Source: Cyanoderma ruficeps
Lineage: Eukaryota > Chordata > Aves > Passeriformes > Timaliidae
Direction: 5' to 3'
Assembly (NCBI GenBank): GCA_008694505.1
Contig: VZDJ01007747.1
Location: 38,793,615 to 38,857,614 of the forward strand
Length of the DNA: 64,000 bases
Positions 1 through 11,817 of this stretch are shown piece after piece. The notes beneath the pieces were generated by a model. The model did not search any database, was not told the DNA's origin, and saw only the letters and a list, made by a program, of their open reading frames with translations. Every line of letters begins with the position of its first letter. Positions within the stretch are counted from its first letter, which is position 1. Made by a program: the position numbers and the translations under genes.

Positions 1-3000
1 CTGAAGTGGGTCAATATGCTGAATTTATGGGAACTTAAAAAACACACCTCACCTCCAAAACATGCCAAACTTCTGTCCATTCAGGTCACAAGTTGTCATT
101 GCTGGCAGCACTGTACACACTTTTTTCTCCTGAGGTATCTAGGGATAGCTAATGGGATACATAGTTTTGCTATCCCTTAAGTATCCAGCATGAGGCATAG
201 ACTTCCACCAGGATTTTAACCTCAGCAGCCATGTGCCTTTTCCCCCTTACAACACCTCCCCATGTATCTTGTTTTTGCTGGCCACTGTGGAAGAAACAGC
301 CTGACTTTGGGTGATGTTTGGGTGCAGGTGGAAGATGTCTGGTGGATAAGGCAAGTTTTGCTGCTTGAACATTGTTCCCTATTTCTTGCAGTGAGCCTGG
401 TGTGTTTGTCCTTCAGGCCAAATCTGGGCTGTGGGCCATCAACAGGAGTGTGGAATACACCACAGTTATCACTGTAAATGGATTCAACCCAAAGACTGAG
501 AGCATTGCATCGAAGTTAATGAATTCCTTTTTTGTACGTCAGTCCTATACCTCAGGTCACTCAATTATTTCAACTGAAAGTGAAAACAATTTAAAGCAAA
601 GTAGCTCTCCCCTTCTGCCATTGTGGCAGAGTATGTATTAAATTGAGAAGGTCCAGCCAACTACCTGCCAGGAAAGCTCTTCCCTATTATTAAATAAATT
701 CCTCTCACTGAATGTAGCAAATATTTTAGACTGTATTCAGTCAGTGATGTTTAAAAAAAACCCCAAAAATGGAAAACAAGCCCAGCAACCTGAACAAATA
801 AATGGCCTTAAGATTATACTGAAGGTTTCAGCCTCTACTTACATTATGAAGATGAATCACTTGTTTTTGTCAGATTTCTCATTCTTATTGTGTATAAAAC
901 CCACCAGCTGGTCTGGGTCATAAAACAAATATGAATGTTTATTATGAGGCAGCTGACATTGGCAAGGGTTTAAGAGTTAAATCCTGTGACCTTCTGAAGG
1001 TTGAAATACAATAAACTACAGATTAATTGGCATTCCAAAACAAAAGCATGAGCCTATGGTCTATATGTTAATCTTTGTTGTCCTAATGCTCTAAGATTAT
1101 TGTCAAGGGAGTATATACATTTATACTTCGTGGAGTATTAAAAAATTGTATATATTTATAGGGAGAGAATTTAAAACAAATTTTATCTTCCTGTGGTAGA
1201 ATATTAATTTATGCAATATTCAATAAGTAATTTTTAAATATAGTAAAATTTCTTACCCTGGTTGTACAGTGGAGGTGATGGCCAGTGGAGCACAAAGTTC
1301 TCTGTATAAACTCAGAGCAAATTGTAGTGGCAGGCTACAACTGGGCAAAAAGGTTGGCCTCTTGGCTGCCAGTGGTGCCTGCTCTGAATTGCAGTAACAG
1401 CAGACGGAGCCTGTGTGCTGGGAACTTCCCTGGAACTGCCTTTCTCCCTGTGCCCTGGTGAGCTACAAACCAGCACAGGAAGAACCTTGTTGGGAAGTTC
1501 CTGAGCTCCAGTTTGGACAAACCACTGTTGGATGAGAGCTGACTGAGAATGGGCGGCATGGGTCACACACACAATATAAAGGAAACCTCTGTGTTTGAAA
1601 ATGTAAGAAAATTGCTCTTGTTTAACCCAATGTAAATGCATCCCTGATCAGGACAGAGCTGTGTCATTCTTAATATGCAGTACAACTTTAGAAAGACCAA
1701 ACACTGGGGAAGTAGAAGTTTGGTGTCTTTCTGCCATTTATGCATCTGGCATCATATTTCTAGCACTAACAGAAAACTTGGTTTGTATTTGCTAGCAGAT
1801 TCCTATGTATATACATAGGTGTACACACACACGGAGTAGACTTCTTCACTTTTTTGGCTTCAAAATTATTGCCTATGTTTTCATTTATCAGTTTGTTAAT
1901 GGGATAAAGCATAAGTGTGACCCTGTTCACCACACTTGGGGTCATTATGTTTATCCTTGTGAGCCTGATGATTTTAATACTAAATTTAGGGAAATCTGAG
2001 TTTTACCATACATATCTTTTGGGATAACTTATTACTCAGGAGGATTGATCTGTTATGACTGAAGGAAATGCGAATAGTTTTAATTACCCATTTAATGAAG
2101 TTAAAGGCAGGCTAAGAAAGCGAGTTACACTTCTTGTCCTAGAATAACCATGAAATATCTAGGAAGTGAAAGATTTTTTCTCAAGGAAAACCAGCAAGCA
2201 TTATGAAGCTGTTGATGCATTATGAAGCTCCGTGAACACATTTGCTGTAGCATCTCAGCTCTCTCTGCAGCTCTAAGTGCATTTTCACTCCTGATCCCTC
2301 TAGCATCTGTACAGAACTGTCTTGCTTGCTACCACCTACCTAAGACTGCAGACATAATGGATTTGCTGTGGCTGCCAGTACAAGTACCTGTTTGTGCCAA
2401 GTAGTGTTCACATCTGTTTGCTTCGCAGCACACACTATTTCTCCCTGATCCCTTGCCATCCCACCCGCTCCTGTCTAGTCACAGGCCCTGACTGCTCCCT
2501 AACCAGCAGCATGAGCACAACTCAGAAGTTCACAGTCCTGAGGCTCAAGCTCTTGTTCTTGTTGCAGTAAGAAGCCATCAGGTCAGAGGAACCCACCCAT
2601 GCTCCTGTATGTGCAGAATCTAATCACCGTGGCTCTGGAAATAGCTGTCAGCCAGCTGAATACTTCAGTTTTTCTTTTGTCCTCTATTGCCTGTGGTTAC
2701 TCTGTTATTTATAATAATGACCAGCAGCACCTTGTAAGTGAACAAGTTAACCTATTGCGCAGTTCAGTGGCCAAACATGTTCCGTTCACATAACTTTTTA
2801 CTTCTTTTTTCAGCAGCCCTGCTTACACTGAGAGAGGAATCTACCATCAAATTTCCATATGGAGGCAATGTTTTATAATCAACTGAACATATTTAATCAT
2901 GCGTGTACAATTACAGGATTCTTACAGGTTTTAGATTGTAGTGCAATAATTGGATCTGACTTAAGCTTTAAGAACTTGCTTTAAGAACTTTTTTTCCCTT

Positions 3001-6000
3001 CTCAAAGACTATTCCTCTTTGTTGGCACTGTGTGGAACTTGTTGAGACTTCCTTGCAGTACTTATGGGAAAACAGCCCCTAAATACTGTAAAGAACCAGC
3101 TTATTCAACTCTATAACATCCTAACTGGGATTTTGATGAGATTTGAACCTTTTTGTCTAATAAATACATGTTTTGAGTGTTCTGGTATGTTTTATGTAGA
3201 TCTGCATTATCAACTTTTTTTCTATTTTATAATGATTGGTAGGTCTTACAGAGAATATTCCATAATGGTTATATGGAAGATCCAAGTCTCTGCTCTATCT
3301 GATTTAAAATAAAGATTTGACCCATAACTCAGTGGAAATCAGTGTTTCTATGAGAGTTGCTCCATTTTATATAAATAATTATTTTGCCCAAAGAACCAGT
3401 TGCTGATCATGTACCTGGACAGAATGAACACAGAATGACATCATTCAAGGTGATGTTAAATTAGGCAGAGCAGAGGCTTGAGCCCGTTTGCAAAGTCTGT
3501 GTCTTGGTGAAAGCTTTCTGGATTTGCACAGAAATGCCATCCTAAGAAAGCTATTTGTCCAGAGCTGAGGCTAAGAAGTCCCTTTTCTCCCTCAACCCCA
3601 AAATTTTCATCGAATTATATTAAGCATAATTTTTTTTTTTAAATTTCAAGCTGGCTGTGTAATCAGCACTGAATCTACTGAGCAAGGACAAGGATTACTT
3701 TGTATTCTAATAGGCATTTGCAATTGCCTATCAGAAATCTTACATCAAAGTCAGAGATTGCCCAGAATGACATGTGGAAAATCAGGTGTGATGAGGGACA
3801 AAAAAGGTTCATTTTACTGTGGCAGTTGAAGTGAAGGGGTAAGGTCAAGTCACCTTAGCTTTCTACTTTCTGTGCTTAAAACTGTGAGAATTTACAATCC
3901 TGCTTTCATCAGAAGAGCTCCAGCAAGCCCATCTGACCCTTTTTTCAGCTGTGAGGGTAATGTGCTGTGACGGCTGCAGCGGTGTCAGTTCCACAGGCTG
4001 CTGTAGGAGCAGCCCTCTGCAGGTTAGTTTGGTAAGAAGTGTAATCAGGGTTATTTTGCATGATGTGCCCTGAAATCTAACACACATCAATGCAGGAGGA
4101 ACTTTCAATTGGAGTTCTGCATTAGGAATACTTGATAAAAACAAAAGATGCAGAAAGGGGTGTTTTCTCTGAATTGTCTGAAACACCACCACAAGCTTAG
4201 GGTTTAGCAGCTTTTATTCAACAGGAAGTTGCGGTGTGCATGTTTCTGTTTTGTTTTCCACCAGAGTATAGATTTGCTAGCCTAGGCCTTCTGCAAGCTC
4301 CCACCAACTTTTGGAATTGTTTCCTCTCTCCACATCGGTCTCTCGTGTCTGAGCACCACAGAAAAAACTTCAGCTTTCGGGCCTAATGTTTCAGTCATCA
4401 CAGTTGATGGATCCGGGTCCATGGTCTTTTCCTCTTGTGCTCTGAGAGATGATCTTGGTTTTCTAAGATTAGATGGGACTGTATTAGGTCAAATGTGCAT
4501 TTTTAAAATGCAAATGTGCATATTTAAGCTAAATTAATTACTGTGTTCTTTTTGACAGTTTAGTTTACAGTGTCTGTGGGGTTTTTTTGTCCATGATTAT
4601 GGTTTTCTTAAAACTCCAGCATCTTGGATTTATCTGACATAACTTTTGGAGCAGAAAATGTTTTTAGCTAATGAGATAGCATAAACATATAAAGGTGAAT
4701 GCTAAAAGCTACAGAATAAATAAAAAGACTGTAAAATTTCATGATTTATGAGAAATTGTAATGCACGAGGTTTGAATAGATGTTTCAGTCTTAACACTAT
4801 TTAATTTTATCTTGTGCCTTTTCCTTTCTCTAAACTTGTTTCTTATTCATTTAAATACTTGTTTCTCTTCATTTCTCTGTCTTTTTTTCTGTGCATGCTT
4901 TTAATGTTTTCTTCTAAAATTTATATCTGTAGTCTGTCTCATTAATCCCTTCTTTCCCTTCCTCGTCCTCTTTGATGTTTGTGCTGTGGACTTCATCCAT
5001 TTCCCAGCAGACTTCTCCAAACTCTCATTGCATGATAAAGCACTGGGCCAATTAGCCCAGGAACAAGGTTTTCCCTCCCTTCCTTGTCCAAATCCCTGAA
5101 GCACAGGCAGATAATGCTTTAGAGACTGGATGTTGCTATTTGCTGCAGCATGCAGAGCTAATGGAGCGGCGTAGCCTGGAGAAGGACTATAACATAAAAA
5201 GCCTGTGGACGCTGTGCTGCTGCCCTGCTTCCAGCACATCTTCAGGCTCGAGCTCAGGGTTTAATTCGTGTAACGCACTCTCCGCTCCTCTCATTGAAGC
5301 TTTATCCCCTCATGAGAGGGCTCTTCAGAAAGTATTTCAAAAGCCTGTTCTATAAAAAGCCCAGTGACTCAATCGTTGATGTGTGTAAGTCAGAGAGGCC
5401 GTTCCTGAGGCTGAGCGAGATGAGGCTGGGGAAAGAAAGCAAGGGATGGGATCCTGTTGCCACCAGGACTTGTGTGGGCTCAGAGAGACCAAATCATCAG
5501 GACTTCATCCTTCCTGTTAGGGTGAACACTTTGGCTCCAGTCCAGGACTGCATTTTATTTTTAAGTGTACAGCTCTGTGTTTGTAGTCAGTGCAAGGCCA
5601 TTTTCAGTCAGTTGGAAGGAAAGGCATTGGGGTAGTGGCCCAAAGTTCCCTATTTCAAATGTTACTTCAGCGCTGCACCACTGTGATTTTGTGCAAGACA
5701 TCCCTCTCCTGATTTCTCCCCACACACTGACTGTAGCTGGGTGACGAGGATTAAAGCAATTACATTTGTACAGCATTTTGAATGTTAAAAGCTGTTACAT
5801 AACCAAGTGTTACTATTTGGGGGTGTGCTGCAGTGCAGCAGATCTTGGTGCGAGCAGTTGGGATGTTGGGAGGGCACTAAACCCCTGAGGCAATGGGGCA
5901 CGGGACTGGCTGTACACCCTTGCTGATGAGTCACTGTCTGGGGGAAAATGTGCCCTTTAGGCACCCTGTTGACTCGTGAATCAGCGGATGGGACACCAGT

Positions 6001-6200
6001 GTGGAGGCAGAGAGAGTCCCTCTGCTGTGGGACTGTTCTGTGGAGAGGGTTGTACTGTTTCTGTACATTGCCAGTAAGTTGTGAATTAATTTTTACAAAA
6101 ACAAAGTTTTCAGATTAATTCATCTGTCAGTCAAGTGATTCTGTCAATAACTGATTGTGTGGTTATTATTAGTTTAAGGTCATTATTTATCAAAATTTGC

Positions 6201-6297
6201 TTGGTGAGTTTGGTGTTTTTTGTTTATTTTTGGGGGGGTTGTTTGCTTGTGGGGGTTTTTTTGTTTATTTCGGGGTTTTGGTTTGGGTTTTTTTTTT
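6201..6297 (+). repeat. G/T-rich low-complexity tract
   Basis: The plus strand is almost entirely G and T here, with runs of GGGGGGG and TTTTTTTT. It contains a 15-base segment (6276-6290) whose exact reverse complement lies at 6467-6481. It sits in the long ZFYVE28 intron and creates a spurious hydrophobic open frame. Confidence 0.85.
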
Positions 6298-6409
6298 CTC
6301 AGATTCTTTCTATTTAGCATGGAGGCAAATCCATGCAAGTTCAATTAAAAACTAACTTTTTCAGCATTGCACTTCAAGGGCAACCACAGAAAAATATGGG
6401 GGGGGAAAG

Positions 6410-6484
6410 AAAAAACAACTCTGTCCTTCCCCCCCCAAAAACAAGGCAAACAAAAAACCCTCAAAGAAACCCAAACCAAAAATT
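6410..6484 (+). repeat. A/C-rich low-complexity tract, complementary to the tract upstream
   Basis: The plus strand is rich in A and C, with CCCCCCCC at about 6429-6436 and AAACCCAAACC-type units. Positions 6467-6481 are the perfect reverse complement of 6276-6290, so the two tracts form an imperfect inverted repeat with roughly 110-180 bp between them. Confidence 0.8.
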
Positions 6485-8761
6485 AAGCAGCTGATAAGAA
6501 AGCTGCTTTCTGTTGATGAGTTCCAGAGTCTCTGTGGTGGGCTTGGGCTTGTGTTGGCTTATAATGTGTGTGGCCTTCCTGTGATCTGAGGGAAGGAGTG
6601 ATGATGACTCCAGCTGCTGCAGAAGTGGCACATCACTTTGGGATGCTGCAGGGGGTACAGAAAGGGCCTGTGCTTTGTGGCTTTTCTGTGAACATTGAAA
6701 TCAGTAACTATCTGAACCTGGTAGCCCACACTGCAATGCATTTGATAAACCATCGGTATCAAATTGAGCATCTTACCAAGCCTGCTTCCACCAGATTTGC
6801 AGAGGGAGACCTGGTGGCACAAAGCTTGAATAACTTCCTAAATTTTGCTGTCTTCAAAATGAGTGAGAATCAATGGATAGTTAAATCCCTGAAAGCGTAA
6901 TCTATGCCTAGACAAGTTTTAAACAGGAACATTATTATTGGTTCATATTTTTGCTTTTTTGTTTTGAATATATGTGATAATCCAAGTGGCCTCCTGGATG
7001 GAGAACACAGGGATGCTCCATCAGGCTTGCCATGGTTTCAGATCAGAGAAAGTGACAAAAAGTTCTCAAAATCTACATCATAAACTGATATTAGGAGTAA
7101 GTTTCCCAAGATACATGTAGTGTCTAGAGAGATTGCAGAAAAGGAGAAGAAGTGGAAAGAAGAATCTCCTGGCTCCACTGTTATTAATGCTTGACTTAAG
7201 CTGGCAGTCTTACATCTTCCTGCTGCTGAAGGGAACCCTGCCTTGGAACCAGGAGTCTGTAGCCTCCTGTTCCCACAGAACATTTTCTGGTGAACTGTTC
7301 TCAGGGTTGAGGTGAAGGCTTCTATGTGTAATCTTTTTTCCACCACATCAGTCATTTCTCTGCACATCAACTTCTGGGTTTGGTTTCTGGCCCTGTAGGT
7401 GTAACCTTTATCAGACCAATGTGCTCATTAAGTGAATGATAGCTTCCTTAAGCTAGTTTAACCTCTAAAACAGTTTAGAGAAGCCTGTAAAAGCTGAGTC
7501 AAATTCTAAGTTCTCTTTGTTTTTATTAATCTTCTTTTTGAGCAGTTTCTTACATTGAATGCTCTATGCTCTGTACTTTTGACAAATGTTGCAATGTGAC
7601 AAACACATGAGAACTGGTCATAGTTATGTTGGAACGAAACAGTGGATTTTTCATTTAATTATCTTTCTTCCTGTAGCTACAGCCCTCTTAACCTCTGCAT
7701 TAACTGCACCATATATTTTGTTGTTTGACAGTATGCTCCTTGAGGCAGGGATCTTGCTTGTCAGGTTTATAAATCAGCAATTGCATGGCTTGCAAACTGT
7801 AAATAATACTCAGAAAGAAGCTGCATACAGGGAACTTGGATAAATACACCCAGCAGTTCATGTTCACTGTGTCCATGGATTCCTTCTGGACAGAACTTGC
7901 TTTGCACTCATTAGATTTTTACCAACTTAATTAAGCAGTCAGCTTCATCATTTCTACACTTGTAACTCCAGACTCTTTGAGGTCGTGTCAGCCTGCCGTG
8001 AGCAGAAACAGCTCGACAGAAGGGAGCCTGATACCTTCTGCCTTGCCAAAACCAAATCATTTCCCTGTTTGTCTTTAATGGGAGGTTGGAGAGCTCACAG
8101 GAGACATAAGCAACTGAAACATGCTGTTCGTGGTAATGGGCAAGTTCTTTCTCTGCTAAGCCTTGTACACTTGATTTTGTGGTTTTGCTGTAGTTACTGG
8201 TGACTTCCAGTAAGAGTCCTAATAATTTAGCAGATGGCAATCAGGCTTTGGGTTTATTACCTGTATAGTTGCTTGCCTAATTGCAGAAAAGCAGTTGGCC
8301 TTTCTGGAGGGAAGGCTGAAGAGGCTGGGAATGATCTCAGCTCTAAGCTTGTTTTGATGGTGGACAGCACTGACAAAAACACCTGTGATCCGGCTCTGCT
8401 TTAATAATCTCTTGTCTTCTACTTTATTTTGCTTAGCTCCTTTTCTCTGCAACTTGCATTTGACTAAGATAGATTTTATTTTGAGCCCAAAGTAGTCATG
8501 GGTCATTTTAATGCCTGATGTGTTCTGCCCAGGGGTGGGTGCCTGGCAGAGAAGAGGGGAGTTGAGCCCTGCTGGGCATCCTGAACTCACTCAGCTACTG
8601 TTTGCAAAGCACCTGGAGAAATGCAAGTTATTTCTATTATATTTTATTCTGCTGCTGCTGTTATATTTTATTCTCCCTACTTCCTTGAGGATCCGGCAAT
8701 CACATGTTTGGTTTTACTCTCTTTTGATTTATGTTCCCTTTTGTTGCTGTGTTCCTGACAG

Positions 8762-8865
8762 ATCCTCCTGACTGGGTTCCAGATGAAGTCTGCAGCTATT
8801 GCACTGCATGCAAGGCTCCTTTCACAGTCATTCGCAGGAAGCACCACTGTCGGAGCTGTGGCAAG
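8762..8865 (+). CDS. ZFYVE28: ZFYVE28 penultimate exon, first half of FYVE domain
   Basis: This 104-nt internal coding exon lies between an AG acceptor (8760-8761) and a GTAATG donor (8866). It begins with two bases of a split codon and then encodes 34 complete codons, ending in SCGK. It contains the FYVE-defining WVPD (WxxD) motif, the first zinc pair CTAC, and the basic phosphoinositide-binding patch RKHHCRSCG with the second cysteine pair. FYVE domains bind PtdIns(3)P on early endosomes. The family protein LST2 is a negative regulator of EGF receptor signalling that promotes endosomal receptor degradation; its ubiquitinated form leaves endosomes. The wording of the domain matches vertebrate ZFYVE28 rather than other FYVE proteins as I know them. 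The reading frame continues exactly into the exon at 9794. Confidence 0.93.
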
Positions 8866-9793
8866 GTAATGACTCAGTCAGACATGTGAGAACTACCCAC
8901 CAAAGAGAGCAGCAAATTCATGTGTACCACAGCAACCCAGCTGCACAGCAAAATGTGCACGCTTAGCCAGGGTTCAATTCACAGGTGCTTTTGTGTGCCT
9001 GGGCTGCCAACTCTCAGCTTCTGTTTAAGGTTTGGGGAGGGGTTTGACTTTTATACAGCAATGAGCTGTATAAAGCTAAAGGTACAATTCCCTGTTGAGA
9101 TCCTAGAACATTCCCCACCCCAAGACAGAGTCACTCTGGACTACTGCTGGAAACTCTAATGAGCCAGGGCAAGCCTACACTGCCAGGGGTGATGCACTCA
9201 CTGCTCAGCTGCAGGGACAGTGTGTCCCTTTGCTTTCTTTCCAAACCTTTGCAGGATCACTCTGGTGTGTAGGGTTGCTGCTTGGCAAGTTTGTGGGGGT
9301 GGAAGAGGGAATGAGGGAGAAAAAAGCAGTCACGTACCACAGGAAGCCAGAAATCTGCAATCCCATTTTGTTTGCTGGCTGGTGTACAAGTTAGAAAGGA
9401 AAAGGGTAGAGAAGCTGCATTCATAACCATGTAGTGGACTTTGCAGGAATATGAAATTCAGAGATATTCACAAATATTCCCGTAGTCTTTGTTTAAAACC
9501 AAGGTAGTGATGCTTCTTTGCACCTCTGATGGAGCTGCCTTCTCCATGACCTACAGAGGTGGACAGGCCAGCCTTGGCTACTGTCAGTGCTGAGCACCCT
9601 CACCAGAGGGACTGAGCCCAGCCAGATAAACTGGATAAAATCCTTGGGTAGGGATTGCCTGCTGGGGCCCTTCACTTACTGTGTTGAGGATGGTGCTGCT
9701 GCCAGCTCATACAATCTTCTCCCCTCCCTTGAAATCACTTTTGTCCCATCCTGTTCAGAGGAACTGAAGAGAAATTTCCATCTTGTTTTTCAG
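8866..9793 (+). other. ZFYVE28: Last intron of ZFYVE28 (928 bp)
   Basis: The intron starts GTAATG and ends in a T-rich tract plus CAG at 9791-9793. It splits the FYVE domain between the codons for lysine and isoleucine (phase 0). No repeat or RNA feature was seen inside; the open frames within it are shadows. Confidence 0.9.
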
Positions 9794-9925
9794 ATCTTCT
9801 GTTCCCGCTGTTCCTCCCACTCTGCTCCATTACCTCGTTATGGCCAGATGAAGCCTGTCCGTGTTTGCACTCACTGTTACATGTTCCATGTCACTCCTTT
9901 CTATAGTGACAGAGCTGGTATCTGA
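9794..9925 (+). CDS. ZFYVE28: ZFYVE28 terminal coding exon, second half of FYVE domain and stop
   Basis: Forty-three codons plus TGA (9923-9925). The segment opens with IFCSRC, the third zinc pair, followed by a SAPLPRYGQ stretch, the RVC motif and the fourth zinc pair in RVCTHC. It ends in the C-terminal tail FYSDRAGI. With the preceding exon this gives eight zinc cysteines in the FYVE order (CTAC, CRSC, CSRC, CTHC), so the domain is complete and intact. The domain lies at the extreme C terminus, as is known for ZFYVE28/LST2, where it targets the protein to early endosomes. There is no frameshift or early stop. The N-terminal parts of the protein lie upstream of the window. Confidence 0.94.
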   Translation: MFCSRCSSHSAPLPRYGQMKPVRVCTHCYMFHVTPFYSDRAGI

Positions 9926-10145
9926 CATATTAAACTACTGGTTTGTCTTCTGGAGTCTTACATGGACTGATATATTTGACCTAAGCCAAGAATTAACTTG
10001 AAAGAGGGACCCAGTGAGGGCATGTAGGCTTTGACATCCATTATTATAAATTTTGTACAGTTTTTATTGCATTTTACTAAGCTGCTAAAGGGAACTATGA
10101 AGCGTCTGTAGCTCTAAGGCTGCAGTACAGTCTTCCATACATTTA

Positions 10146-10159
10146 TAACATTAATGTTA
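10146..10159. repeat. Perfect 14-bp palindrome in ZFYVE28 3' UTR
   Basis: TAACATTAATGTTA reads the same on both strands. In RNA it is too short without a loop to make a strong hairpin, and in DNA it resembles a paired homeodomain half-site (ATTAAT). It may be chance. Confidence 0.6.
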
Positions 10160-10412
10160 CGATGCCATATGCAGAACAAATGCACTGTGTGGAAGGAAAT
10201 AGGGCTCAGAGAATTGAACAGGCGTTGCTGCTTATCTTACACGCTAGGAACAGAGTAGCCAGTTAATTAGTCCATCCCCAGCAGATTGGTCCCAAAGCTC
10301 AGACACTTCTGTGCCCACTGGAATCCCAACGTGGCTGTGGGCATCAGCACTCTTCCTACCTGCTGCTGTTTAACTTCCCCATTTCTAGATTTTTGCTACC
10401 TATGCTAGGATT

Positions 10413-10418
10413 AATAAA
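10413..10418 (+). terminator. ZFYVE28: Poly(A) signal AATAAA, proximal
   Basis: Canonical hexamer 488 bp after the ZFYVE28 stop codon. It would give a short 3' UTR. Use is inferred, not shown. Confidence 0.5.
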
Positions 10419-10643
10419 AACAAATCTATTTCAAATCTGTATTCAATATTTACAAAGGCAAATTTTTCAGTGAGTCCCATAGGAAGCACTGAAGGCACTA
10501 AAACAGTATATTTCTGTTGCCTTTCATTTACCAAGCAGAGCAATAACTCCAAGTTGTCGTCTAAAAATTTTTACAACTTCCAGTTCCATAGTTTGGAGTT
10601 TTGGAGGTATTTATAATCTGAATCATTTATGCTAAATCTTGTT

Positions 10644-10649
10644 AATAAA
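10644..10649 (+). terminator. ZFYVE28: Poly(A) signal AATAAA, preferred
   Basis: Canonical hexamer 719 bp after the stop codon, followed within 10-30 bp by GTCTG and GGTTTGGTTT, a reasonable downstream G/U element. This is the best single candidate for the end of the transcript. Confidence 0.55.
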
Positions 10650-11811
10650 AGTCTGACACAGGTTTGGTTTCTATATCAGCATTTAAAACTTAACAAACTT
10701 CAGAGGAAGTGGTTACCAAATAAATGAGTTAATATTAAAATAGATGTTTTTGACAGATTGGCAGCAAAATTTAGTAGACGAGACGAATTATACTGAGGTT
10801 TTTTAAAAGGCAGATATGCAGTGAGATATCCAAAAGGTCTTACAGAATGGTCAGCCAGAGAAGGGTACTTGTTGTCCACATTTGGCAGAGTAACCATGTA
10901 AATTAGTGCATACTGGTACTTCACTCATGCTAACAACTCAGAAGACATTTGTATTTATTTGAAACACCAGGGAATAATTCTTATCTCCACTCAGAGAGGA
11001 AAGAAATAGGATTCACATGGATTCATGCTATGATCTTGCACAAACTATTTGCAGTAAGAGCTCCCTGAGCGCTGAGGTTTCAAAGGCATTTGGACCTGCT
11101 TTGAGTTGGCCACATGAAAAGCAAGACAGTGTGCGCTGTGGTTACAGAGGAAACGAGATCAAGGGCTCATTGCTGTGCCCCCTTTCCTGACTTGTGGTGT
11201 TACACACTGTGTTTCAAAGTGATAAATACAAAAAATGGGTGAGGAAGTTGTTTGCGGTATCACACTCAAGACAGGTTGTCACTCAAAATGATAAGGCAAA
11301 ACTGGCCAGTGTTAATTTTTTTTAAATTTTATTTATTTATTTGGGGACATTCCCTTTGCTCAGTGGTTTACTGTTCAGTGTTAATGAGCCATACAAGGGT
11401 GCTGCAGTTCGGCACTTCTGTCATTTTGATTGAGATGAAACAGCTTCACTTAGTTTATGTGTAATGCACAAGCCTTATGATGCTGTTTGTAGACAATGTC
11501 AGCTCTGATATGTTATCCTCACTTATTTATATTTTTTATTATTATTACTTCCCTGAAATCCTTCTCATGAAATCTTTGGGTTGGAGTGTCTGCATTCACC
11601 GGTTTGGAAAGGCGTGGGGTTGGGGGATTGGTGGGAGATGGGTAATGTGGTGCAAGCAATGATACTTATTCAGGCTTAAATCTCAGGCTTCACATTGCAA
11701 TGATTATTGCAGTTTTATTTTTAGGGAAAAAAAAAAAAAAACAGAAAAACACACAAGAAATTTAATGCTTCTTTTATAGGATAAAAAAATTGCAACAAAG
11801 TTCAATTGTGA

Positions 11812-11817
11812 AATAAA
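11812..11817 (+). terminator. Possible distal poly(A) signal
   Basis: AATAAA within an AT-rich stretch 1.9 kb after the ZFYVE28 stop. It would only matter if an extended 3' UTR exists. AT-rich sequence yields this hexamer often by chance. Confidence 0.2.

Larger units (their letters stand above)
1..8761 (+). other. ZFYVE28: Intron of ZFYVE28 (5' part outside window)
   Basis: Everything upstream of the penultimate ZFYVE28 exon reads as intron. It ends in an acceptor with a T-rich tract and AG at 8760-8761. I looked for the coding sequence expected just before the FYVE domain (the conserved helical segment of the family) and saw none, so this intron is at least 8.7 kb long. Contents are mostly unique AT-rich sequence with many short meaningless open frames. 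The only marked structures are a G/T-rich tract (about 6201-6297) and a complementary A/C-rich tract (about 6410-6484). No RNA gene or recognisable transposon was seen. Assignment to the intron is inference from the downstream exons. Confidence 0.8.
9926..10670 (+). other. ZFYVE28: ZFYVE28 3' untranslated region (end estimated)
   Basis: AT-rich sequence directly after the stop codon. Two AATAAA signals are present (10413-10418 and 10644-10649). The second is followed by a G/T-containing stretch, which makes an end near 10665-10670 plausible. A longer form using an AATAAA at 11812-11817 is also possible, because the sequence stays AT-rich to about 12.1 kb. A perfect 14-bp palindrome lies at 10146-10159. 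Confidence 0.65.

Noticed and set aside
372..641. 89-codon frame after a TTTCTTGCAG-like acceptor
   Set aside because: No matching ZFYVE28 segment and no donor in phase. The peptide is not recognised.
6568..6900. 110-codon plus-strand open frame in the intron
   Set aside because: Not part of ZFYVE28 as known, no splice sites in phase, and it overlaps a minus-strand frame of similar length.
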